This document shows, piece after piece, positions 50,586 through 58,353 of a stretch of 64,000 nucleotides of DNA. The translations under genes were made by a program, and so were the position numbers. Source of the DNA: an uncultured Prevotella sp. (GTDB taxonomy: Bacteria > Bacteroidota > Bacteroidia > Bacteroidales > Bacteroidaceae); NCBI GenBank assembly GCA_947167845.1, contig CAMVJQ010000002.1, positions 30,106 to 94,105 of the forward strand. The letters are read 5' to 3'. Numbering within the stretch: the stretch's first letter is position 1; each line of letters starts with the position of its first letter. The notes under the pieces are model-generated. The model saw nothing but the letters and a program-made list of their open reading frames with translations. It did not search any database and was not told the DNA's origin.

Positions 50586-52226
50586 ATGAGACAGATGAGA
50601 AGAGGGATACTGGCAGTGCTGCTGAGCCTGATAGCCGTAACGGCGGAGGCTGGCAGCCGTTCACTGCGCCAGATGAAGGAAATTGCAAAGGAACAGTTGG
50701 CGACTGTTGTGGCTACCCGTGCTGCCGATGACTTGAAACTGGAGGCGCTGTTTGAGAATGAGACACTCGTACTGATAGGTGACACGACGGCTGGGTTTGC
50801 CGTCGTCACCCGCGATGACGGCCAGGTGCCAGTAGTGGGGATATCTCAATCCCCCTTCAGCCTCTCCGATATGCCTGAGGCTTTCAGATGGTGGCTTGCG
50901 ACGGTGAATGAGAACCTGCTCCAAGGCGTTAGACCGGCTACTCGCAGCATGGCGGGCGTGCCCAATTTCGTGAATACACAATGGGAGCAGGGCTCGCCCT
51001 ATAACGGAATGTGCCCGAAGGAACTCCTGGCCACGTGTCCCACGGGTTGTGTGGCTACGGCTATGGGACAGATCATGCGCTATTTCTCCTATCCGGCCAA
51101 GGGAAAGGGAACAGGCTCGTACACTGTGGGCAGCGGCCTTCTGAAGCACACTGGGGCAATCAACAATACCTACGAGTGGCAGAAGATGCTCGCCAGTTAC
51201 GGCAACAGCAGTGGGTCGAGTAACAAACAGGCTGTGCAGGAACTGATGTACGACTGCGGACTGGCTGTTAGTATGCATTATGAGAAGGATGCCAGTTCGG
51301 CTTTCAGTTATGATGCCGCCATCGCCTTCTTCAAACATTTCAGTTACGACTCGCTGGCCGTCAGATATTATTCTCGTGATTTCTTCTCTGATGAGGAGTG
51401 GACGGATATGGTCTATCATGAACTGGCTCTGAAGCGCCCCATTCTCTATAGCGGTTACGACTCTGGCAAAAAGAGTGGCCACGCCTTCCTGCTGACAGGC
51501 AACGATGAGGAGGGAAAGGTCTGGGTCAACTGGGGCTGGGGGAAAAAGTCGAATGGCGAGAGTTACGACGGCTTCTTCAGCCTCGACGCCATGACGCTGG
51601 GCAGTTCTTATAACTTCAACTCCATGCAGGATATGGTCATCGGCCTGCGTCCGCAGGAGAAGCCAGATGCGCAGGACGAACTGACCTCGCTATGGACCTC
51701 TGACAAGCCATATCGCCTGACTGCGGCAGGGAAGAATGCCGTGGAATTTTCAATCTCAAGTTACTACAATGCGCACATCCTATACTTCAAAGGCCAACTG
51801 CTCTACCGTTTCCGCCGTCTGTCGGACAACCGGACGGAGTTCTTCACAATGATGGACCTCAGTAAGAGCAGCATAGCCCCATTTCATGGATTTTCGCCGA
51901 ATAAGGGCAACTATCAGCGGGAGACAATCGACATCGAGACGTTGCAGCCGGGCAGTTATGAGTTCTGTGTCGTTTCGAAGGCCGACGGTCAGGGTGTCCC
52001 CAGTGAGATGCTGACACAGGGCGGCCCCTGTTACTTCTATCTGACAAAGGAAGCAGACGGCACTGTCTCTATCATCGGGCAGGAGACAGCCATCAGCAGG
52101 ACTCGCCAAGAGCGGACTGCCCCTGACGGGAAGACCTACGACCTCCGAGGGCGGATGCAGGAATCTGGCAAGTCGCTGCCGGCTGGTATCTATGTCAGAG
52201 ACGGCAGGAAAATAGTAATTAAATAG
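50586..52226 (+). CDS. C10 family cysteine protease with type IX-like sorting tail
   Basis: The 546-residue secreted protease of the streptopain/interpain family has a signal peptide (to AEAGS, about 23), a Spi-type pro-domain (about 25-120), a catalytic domain with PTGCVATAMGQ (Cys155), SGHAFLLTG (His299) and VNWGWGG-like VNWGWGK (about 314-320), and C-terminal beta domains. The last 30 residues (YDLRGRMQESGK... GIYVRDGRKIVIK) match the pattern of type A type IX sorting tails in Prevotella. It is likely exported through the system that includes the PorG-like protein and used to break down host or dietary protein. Confidence 0.92.
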   Translation: MRQMRRGILAVLLSLIAVTAEAGSRSLRQMKEIAKEQLATVVATRAADDLKLEALFENETLVLIGDTTAGFAVVTRDDGQVPVVGISQSPFSLSDMPEAFRWWLATVNENLLQGVRPATRSMAGVPNFVNTQWEQGSPYNGMCPKELLATCPTGCVATAMGQIMRYFSYPAKGKGTGSYTVGSGLLKHTGAINNTYEWQKMLASYGNSSGSSNKQAVQELMYDCGLAVSMHYEKDASSAFSYDAAIAFFKHFSYDSLAVRYYSRDFFSDEEWTDMVYHELALKRPILYSGYDSGKKSGHAFLLTGNDEEGKVWVNWGWGKKSNGESYDGFFSLDAMTLGSSYNFNSMQDMVIGLRPQEKPDAQDELTSLWTSDKPYRLTAAGKNAVEFSISSYYNAHILYFKGQLLYRFRRLSDNRTEFFTMMDLSKSSIAPFHGFSPNKGNYQRETIDIETLQPGSYEFCVVSKADGQGVPSEMLTQGGPCYFYLTKEADGTVSIIGQETAISRTRQERTAPDGKTYDLRGRMQESGKSLPAGIYVRDGRKIVIK

Positions 52227-52319
52227 GGACACCTACTTGCCAAGCGGCGAGTACGGGCTAACCAATACAAAATCTTGCAGCACCAAATAGGGAATAGTTC
52301 GAAAAAACTCAAATAAAAT

Positions 52320-52350
52320 TTGTTTTTTTGCTCACTTCTTCGTACCTTTG
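52320..52350 (+). promoter_or_regulatory. promoter of the thiamine-uptake operon (TTG-20-TACCTTTG)
   Basis: TTG at 52320-52322 and TACCTTTG at 52343-52350 form a -33/-7 pair just upstream of the TPP aptamer. Confidence 0.7.
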
Positions 52351-52356
52351 CACCCG

Positions 52357-52440
52357 CAATTCAAGGGGTGCCCTCTGGTGTGGGCTGAGATGATACCCTC
52401 TAACCTGATCCGGATCATGCCGGCGTAGGGATGGAATTAG
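52357..52440 (+). ncRNA. TPP riboswitch (THI element)
   Basis: The stretch contains the conserved aptamer core: GGGGTGCC at the 5' side, GGGCTGAGATGATACCC (with the CUGAGA pyrimidine-binding box), ACCTGATC, GGATCATGCCGGCG, and GGGATGGA closing the structure. It binds thiamine pyrophosphate. The downstream leader carries CCTTTAC (52466-52472), exactly complementary to GTAAAGG (52517-52523), the ribosome-binding region of the receptor gene, so control is probably by hiding the start site when TPP is bound. Confidence 0.95.
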
Positions 52441-52472
52441 GATATATATCAATACAATGTTTCCCCCTTTAC

Positions 52473-52524
52473 ATTATTCAAAAGTATAAAGGTAAAAAAG
52501 TATAAAGGTAAAAAAGGTAAAGGT
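52473..52524 (+). repeat. A-rich octamer array in the riboswitch leader
   Basis: Units AAAAGTAT and AAAGGTAA alternate and end in AAAAGGTAAAGGT directly before the ATG. This gives three successive AAAGG ribosome-binding-like sequences, only the last at correct spacing. Confidence 0.7.
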
Positions 52525-54990
52525 ATGAAAAAACTTGTTTTAGAAGTGGTAGCACTGGTAGGCGCAGTGAGTGTGTACGGACAGAACGTGGCTGCCCTGT
52601 ATGATTCTACCCAGGTGGAGGCATTGCAGGAGGTGGTGGTGAAAGGCGTGCGAGCCCAGAAGAATGCACCGTATGCCATCACCAACATCAAGAAGGCTGA
52701 GTTGAACGAATTCTCGAAGACTGGCAAGGAACTGCCGTTCCTGTTTGCCCGGACGCCTGGCGTGCTGGCATGGAGCGAGAACGGACTAGGCACGGGTACG
52801 ACTTATATGCGCATCCGTGGTGCCGGCGACTCGCGTATCAACGTGACCCTCGACGGCGTGCCCCTCAATTCGCCTGAGGATCAGTGCGTGTTCTGGGCCA
52901 ATATGAACTCATACGGCTCGCTGCTTGGCTCAGTGCAGATACAGCGTGGTGTGGGTACATCAACCAATGGTGACGGAGCCTTTGGCGGTACGGTGGCCCT
53001 TTCATCGGCTACGCCCCTGCAGACACCGAGCCTGGAGGTCAGCGGCTCGTATGGCTCATTCAACACATTCAACGTGGGTGGCAAGTTCTCCACAGGGCTG
53101 CTGTGGAGGCATCTGATTCTCGACGGTGCCTATCATCAGACGAATACCGACGGCTTCATACATGGCACCAGTGGACGCTCAGGTTCTTATTACGGAGGAC
53201 TCACATGGTTGGGCGATAAGTTCCAAATCCGTTATAAGAACATCGGCAACTTCGAGAAGACCGGACAGGCCTGGAACGGCGTGACGGCTGGTAACGACGA
53301 CCTCTCGCTGATGGATGGCATCTACGGGTCTAACACTGGAATAAAGACCTATAAGGATCTGTATGATGCAGGCCTGGGTCGCTATAATACCCTCTATGAA
53401 CAGTTGACATACGATGCCGAAGGGAATTTTGCCAAGGATGCCGGCGGCAACTATATAACAGAGCGCTACAGGATGTCCGACGGCTCCTACTGGGACAAGA
53501 CCACCGACAACTTCTGGCAGAACCATAACATACTCTCTGCCTCGTGGAACATCAACGACCGCTGGTCGACATCGGCATCGCTGCACTACACCTACGGCCA
53601 TGGCTACTACAGCGAGTTCCGCCCTCAGAACAAGATCAAGAAACTGGGCCTCCCCAACACCGAGTTCGGCTATGAGGCACTCGACGGCATCGAGCGTACG
53701 GACTGGGTGCGCAAGAAAGGGCTCACTCAGAATACCTACGGGCTGGTTTGGAGCATCAACTATAAGGATGACTCGTGGGACATCATCGGCGGGCTGAATA
53801 TACAGAATTTCTCAGGCAACCACTACGGCTATGCCACTTATGTGTCGAACGAGACACTGAGGAAACTCCTGCTCAGCAAGGGTGACTACAAATACTATGA
53901 CTCTGACGCCAAGAAATTCGACGGCAGCGCATACATCAAGGCCGCCTACGCCATCACGCCGGCATGGAGCGTGTTTGCCGATGTGCAGTACCGGCACGTT
54001 GGCTACAAGACAGACGGCTACAACGACAAGTTCATCAAAAACAAGCAGACCGGTCTCTACGACAAGCATCTGCTCGACATCGATGCGAAATACGACTTCT
54101 TCAACCCGAAGGCAGGATTCTCGTGGCAGCATAACGGCCATCGTGTCTATGGCTCGGTGGCTCTGGCCCATCGGGAGCCGGAGCGCAACAACTTCACTGA
54201 CAATGGCAAATACCCTGCGCCGAAGGCTGAGAGCCTGCTCGACTATGAACTGGGCTATACATACAATGCCGACATCTGGCACTTCGGGCTGAACGCCTAC
54301 TATATGGACTATACCAACCAGTTCGTGCAGACGGGTGAACTGACAGAAATCGGTGAGAAACTGACGACGAATATCAAGGACTCCTACCGCTTGGGGCTTG
54401 AACTGCAGGCAGGCGTCGCTCCCACCTCATGGCTGACCATCGAGGGCAACGCTGCCCTGAGTCAAAACAAGATCAAAGACTTCGATGAGTTCGTGGAAGA
54501 CTGGGACGACTGGAACTATGGCGATGATGCGGCAGGACGACAGGAGGCGATGGCCAAGTACCATATTGACGGCAACGGCGACGAACTGCGCCAGTTCCAT
54601 TACTCCAAGTCGACGCTGGCCTTCTCGCCGTCAGTCATTCTCAACGGCTTCGTCAATCTGCACTACAAGGGCTGGCAGGCCGTGTGGCACACCAACTACG
54701 TCAGCCGCCAGTATCTCGACAATACAGAGAACTGCGACCGCTCGCTGCCCGGCTACTCGGTTTCCAATGCCAGCCTGAGTTATTCGCTGAAGCCTAAGAA
54801 GGTGATGAAGGAGGCCATCTTCGGCCTGCACCTCAATAATGTCTTCAACCGCCGCTATGCGGCCAGCGGCTGGGTCTACTCGGCCATAGCAGAGAGTTAT
54901 GGTCATACGAACGACAACCGCTACTATCAGATAGGCTTCGTCCCGATGTCAGGATTCACCATACAAGGCAGCGTGACGCTCAGATTCTAA
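52525..54990 (+). CDS. TonB-dependent outer membrane receptor for thiamine
   Basis: The 821-residue receptor has a signal peptide ending VYGQ, a plug (about 35-150: EVVVKGVRAQKNAPYAI, RIRGAGDSRINVTLDGVPLN) and a barrel that ends GSVTLRF. It lacks the carboxypeptidase-like domain of SusC. Regulation by a TPP riboswitch and the downstream PnuT-type transporter show it is the outer-membrane thiamine importer, corresponding to OMthi of B. thetaiotaomicron. Start is the ATG at 52525 after the sequestered ribosome site. Confidence 0.92.
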   Translation: MKKLVLEVVALVGAVSVYGQNVAALYDSTQVEALQEVVVKGVRAQKNAPYAITNIKKAELNEFSKTGKELPFLFARTPGVLAWSENGLGTGTTYMRIRGAGDSRINVTLDGVPLNSPEDQCVFWANMNSYGSLLGSVQIQRGVGTSTNGDGAFGGTVALSSATPLQTPSLEVSGSYGSFNTFNVGGKFSTGLLWRHLILDGAYHQTNTDGFIHGTSGRSGSYYGGLTWLGDKFQIRYKNIGNFEKTGQAWNGVTAGNDDLSLMDGIYGSNTGIKTYKDLYDAGLGRYNTLYEQLTYDAEGNFAKDAGGNYITERYRMSDGSYWDKTTDNFWQNHNILSASWNINDRWSTSASLHYTYGHGYYSEFRPQNKIKKLGLPNTEFGYEALDGIERTDWVRKKGLTQNTYGLVWSINYKDDSWDIIGGLNIQNFSGNHYGYATYVSNETLRKLLLSKGDYKYYDSDAKKFDGSAYIKAAYAITPAWSVFADVQYRHVGYKTDGYNDKFIKNKQTGLYDKHLLDIDAKYDFFNPKAGFSWQHNGHRVYGSVALAHREPERNNFTDNGKYPAPKAESLLDYELGYTYNADIWHFGLNAYYMDYTNQFVQTGELTEIGEKLTTNIKDSYRLGLELQAGVAPTSWLTIEGNAALSQNKIKDFDEFVEDWDDWNYGDDAAGRQEAMAKYHIDGNGDELRQFHYSKSTLAFSPSVILNGFVNLHYKGWQAVWHTNYVSRQYLDNTENCDRSLPGYSVSNASLSYSLKPKKVMKEAIFGLHLNNVFNRRYAASGWVYSAIAESYGHTNDNRYYQIGFVPMSGFTIQGSVTLRF

Positions 54991-55000
54991 ATGATGCATC

Positions 55001-55576
55001 ATGAATTATGAATTCCTTTCAGCCCATTGGCTGGACATCGTGACGACGGTCTTAGGCCTGGCCTATATCCTGCTGGAGTATAAGGCCAGCATCTGGATGT
55101 GGGCCGTCGGATTTCTGATGCAGGCCTTGGGCATCGTACTCTACTATCAGAAAGGACTCTATGCCGACTGCGGCATGGAGTTCTATTATCTGTCGATGAC
55201 GGTGTATGGCTACTGGCGGTGGGTGCATGGCTCGGCTTCTAAGGAGGTTCTGCCCATTCGCCACTTCCCCCGGCGGCTCATACTCCCGTGGACGGCACTC
55301 ATCTGCACGGTATGGGCACTCATCTACTGGCTGCTGGTCACTTTCACCAACTCGAATGTCCCCTTGGCCGACAGTTTCACCACAGCCCTGAGCATCATCG
55401 GCATCTGGGCTCTGGCGCACAAATATCTGGAGCAGTGGTTCATCTGGATTGCCGTCGATGTGGTCACGTGCGTACTTTATTATTACAAAGATATCCCCTT
55501 CAAGGCCTCACTTTATGCCCTATATGTGGTTATTGCTGTATTTGGATTTATAAAATGGCGTAAAATGATGCGTTAA
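55001..55576 (+). CDS. pnuT: PnuT/PnuC-type inner-membrane thiamine transporter
   Basis: The 191-residue membrane protein has about seven helices with the PnuC-family pattern: WMWAVGFLMQALGIVLYYQKGLYADCGMEFYYL and WIAVDVVTCVLYYYKDI near the C-terminus. The PnuC family carries nicotinamide riboside or related vitamins by facilitated diffusion; the thiamine-specific member is PnuT. The gene follows the TPP-controlled receptor by 10 nt in the same transcript, so thiamine is the likely substrate, trapped by phosphorylation. No thiamine pyrophosphokinase gene is present in the window. Confidence 0.9.
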   Translation: MNYEFLSAHWLDIVTTVLGLAYILLEYKASIWMWAVGFLMQALGIVLYYQKGLYADCGMEFYYLSMTVYGYWRWVHGSASKEVLPIRHFPRRLILPWTALICTVWALIYWLLVTFTNSNVPLADSFTTALSIIGIWALAHKYLEQWFIWIAVDVVTCVLYYYKDIPFKASLYALYVVIAVFGFIKWRKMMR

Positions 55577-55592
55577 ATCAAAAAAAAAATTG

Positions 55593-55600
55593 TATCTTTG
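55593..55600 (+). promoter_or_regulatory. -7 box of the orphan SusC/SusD operon (TATCTTTG)
   Basis: TATCTTTG followed by CCACAG, 37 nt before the ATG at 55638. Confidence 0.7.
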
Positions 55601-55637
55601 CCACAGAATGTAAAAACGGACTAATTCTAAAACAAAT

Positions 55638-58307
55638 ATGGACAGATATCGTTTTCTTCTGTGGATGCTGCTTACTGTCGTGACGGCTTCGGCTCAGACC
55701 GAGCGGAGCGACACGGCAATCACTGCCGTACAGGTGGGCTATGCGGCGAGCAATCCGAACACTGTGACGGGTGCCGTCGACAAGGTGACTCAGGAGCGTA
55801 TGAACAAAGGTATGATCCTCTCGTCACTCGACGCTCTGAGCGGACAGTCGGCTGGCGTGCAGGTGACATCGGGCAATCAGGAAGCGATGGTGTCGGCAGT
55901 GCGTGTGCGTGGTACCACCTCGCTGACAGGTGGCAACGACCCGCTGGTCATCATCGACGGCGTGGCTTCCGACCTGGCGACGCTCTCGACGGTCTATCCG
56001 GCCGAAATCGAGAGTTTCACCATCCTTAAGGATGCCTCGGAGACGGCTCAGTATGGCAGCCGCGGAGCCTCGGGCGTCATCGAAGTGGCCACGAAGAAAG
56101 GCCGCAACCAACCGTTCCATATCTCTTACGACGGGTCGGTCAGTGTGGAGGCCGTCTACAAGCGGATGCAGATGCTCGACGCCACTGAGTTCCGGCAGGT
56201 TGTATCGGCGCTCAAAGTGCCATACGTCGACATGGGGGCCAATACCGACTTCTCGCGAAGCATCGAGCGCACCGGCTATGTGCAGAATCATCATATCGCC
56301 TTCGGCGGAGGCTCAGAGACGGCCAACTATCGTGCTTCGCTAGGCATGATGGAGCACAAGACCATCATCCGTACCAACAACTACCGCAATTACATCGCCA
56401 AACTCGACATCTCACATCGTGCCTTTGACAATCGCCTGACGGTTGACCTCGGCATGTTCGGCTCGCTGCAGAAGAATAATTATCTGCCCTTTGTGCAGAA
56501 ACTGCTCTATTCTGCAGCCACGTTTAATCCCACTTTCCCTGACGGTACTAATCCCGACGGCACTTATCCGCAAGTGGCCGAGGCCTCATGGATCGGCAAT
56601 CCCAATGCGCTGCTGAAGATGAAGCAGGATGAGGCTAACGGGCACTTCAATGTGCATCTGAATGCGACGCTCACACTCGCCAAGGGACTGAAACTGCGCG
56701 CCTTTGGGTCCTACTCCTATAATACGGTGAACAACTCGCACTATTATCCGATGACCGTATGGAGTCATGGTGAGGCCTATCGCGGCAATGACAGGAGTGA
56801 GGAACTGCTGGGCAACATCTCATTGGACTATACCTTGGAAGGCAGAAATTCCACGTTCAACGTGATGACGCTGGCTGAGGCAGAAGACAAGAAGGCCACG
56901 GGATTCTTCACCACCGTCACCAACTTCTCCACCGATGCCTTCGGATACGATAAACTGACGGCTGGCGCCTCCCGTCCCTGGGGTGGTACCGACTCCGACT
57001 ACTCCGACTCTCACATGGAGTCGTTTCTCCTCCGTCTGCAATACACACTGTTCAGCAGGTATACGCTGACGGTCAATGCCCGTGCCGATGCCTCGTCGAA
57101 GGTGGGAAAAAACCATCGCTGGGGCTTCTTCCCCTCTGTCAGTGGAGCCTGGGTGATCAGCAAGGAAAAGTGGATGGAGGGGCTGAAATTCATCACCAAT
57201 GCCAAGTTGCGTATCGGCTACGGCCGCTCAGGCAATCTGGGGGGCATCGGCTCCTACAACTCCTTGCAACTTGTGCAGCCCAATGGTGTCATCCCTATGG
57301 GTGGCAGCATCGCCACTACGCTGGGCGTCATCCGTAATGCCAATCCGGATCTGAGGTGGGAAGTGAAACGCACGTTCAATATTGGTCTGGACCTGTCGCT
57401 GTGGCAGAGCCGGATGGCATTCTCTATTGACTATTACCGTTCCAAGACCACCGATATGCTTTATGTCTATGATGTGCCTGTGCCGCCTTTCCCCTACGAC
57501 AAACTGCTGGCCAACCTCGGCTCGATGGAGAACAGCGGTCTGGAGATCGGGTTCGGCATCACGCCCCTGCGCTCCAGGGATATGGAGTTGACAATCAATA
57601 TGAACTGGTCGTTTGAGCGGAACAGACTGCTCTCCCTCGACGGCGACTACAACGGACAGCACCTGACGGCACCGAAGGAGAAGGGCATCTCTGCGCTCTG
57701 GGGCGCCGGATTCCACGGCGGCAGCGATGTGGTGAAGCAGATCGTCGGAGAACCGCTGGGTGTCTTCAAACTGCCTCACTTCAACGGCTTTGGCGAATAC
57801 GCGGACGGTGGCCGCTACTACGACATATCCGAAGAAAGTTATATCTGCGGACAGGCCACGCCCAAGGCCATGATGGGCTCGAACTTCGCCTTCCGATACA
57901 AGCAATTCGACCTGACAGTGCAGGCCAACGGTGCTTTCGGCCACAAGATATACAACGGCACGGCACTCACTTATTCCAATCTGCTCTCGCTGCCCAGTTA
58001 CAATGTGATGAAGGGAGCACCCGAAAGGGACATCTTTGATCAGGACATCAGTGACTATTGGCTGGAAAACGGCGACTACGTGAACATCGACTATGTCACG
58101 CTGGGCTGGAACGTACCTGTCCGTTCAAGGCATATCAGGAGTCTGCGCCTGGCTGTGTCGGTCAACAATCTGGCCACCATCACTGGCTATAGCGGACTGA
58201 CCCCCAAGATCAACTCCAGCGTGATCAATGGCACACTGGGTATCGACGACAAGAACGTGCTGCCCGTCTATCGCAGTTATACGTTCGGACTGAGCATTAA
58301 GTTCTAA
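55638..58307 (+). CDS. SusC-like TonB-linked outer membrane protein without regulatory domain (SusC-3)
   Basis: The 889-residue protein starts with a signal peptide (to TASAQ) and goes almost directly into the SusC plug (VTGAVDKVTQERM, PLVIIDGVASDL, DASETAQYGSRGASGVIEVATKKG), then a barrel ending TFGLSIKF. The N-terminal carboxypeptidase-like domain of SusC-1 and SusC-2 is absent, making it about 145 residues shorter. It pairs with SusD-3 downstream, but no glycoside hydrolase, peptidase or regulator lies near, so the substrate is unknown. Position after the thiamine operon is probably coincidental since it has its own promoter. Confidence 0.93.
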   Translation: MDRYRFLLWMLLTVVTASAQTERSDTAITAVQVGYAASNPNTVTGAVDKVTQERMNKGMILSSLDALSGQSAGVQVTSGNQEAMVSAVRVRGTTSLTGGNDPLVIIDGVASDLATLSTVYPAEIESFTILKDASETAQYGSRGASGVIEVATKKGRNQPFHISYDGSVSVEAVYKRMQMLDATEFRQVVSALKVPYVDMGANTDFSRSIERTGYVQNHHIAFGGGSETANYRASLGMMEHKTIIRTNNYRNYIAKLDISHRAFDNRLTVDLGMFGSLQKNNYLPFVQKLLYSAATFNPTFPDGTNPDGTYPQVAEASWIGNPNALLKMKQDEANGHFNVHLNATLTLAKGLKLRAFGSYSYNTVNNSHYYPMTVWSHGEAYRGNDRSEELLGNISLDYTLEGRNSTFNVMTLAEAEDKKATGFFTTVTNFSTDAFGYDKLTAGASRPWGGTDSDYSDSHMESFLLRLQYTLFSRYTLTVNARADASSKVGKNHRWGFFPSVSGAWVISKEKWMEGLKFITNAKLRIGYGRSGNLGGIGSYNSLQLVQPNGVIPMGGSIATTLGVIRNANPDLRWEVKRTFNIGLDLSLWQSRMAFSIDYYRSKTTDMLYVYDVPVPPFPYDKLLANLGSMENSGLEIGFGITPLRSRDMELTINMNWSFERNRLLSLDGDYNGQHLTAPKEKGISALWGAGFHGGSDVVKQIVGEPLGVFKLPHFNGFGEYADGGRYYDISEESYICGQATPKAMMGSNFAFRYKQFDLTVQANGAFGHKIYNGTALTYSNLLSLPSYNVMKGAPERDIFDQDISDYWLENGDYVNIDYVTLGWNVPVRSRHIRSLRLAVSVNNLATITGYSGLTPKINSSVINGTLGIDDKNVLPVYRSYTFGLSIKF

Positions 58308-58323
58308 TTGAGAATTGTCTTAA

Positions 58324-58351
58324 TTGAGAATAGAGAATTTAGAATTGAAAA
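58324..58351. repeat. heptamer quartet before the SusD-3 start
   Basis: Units TTGAGAA, TAGAGAA, TTTAGAA, TTGAAAA end 2 nt before the ATG at 58354. Confidence 0.8.
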
Positions 58352-58353
58352 AT

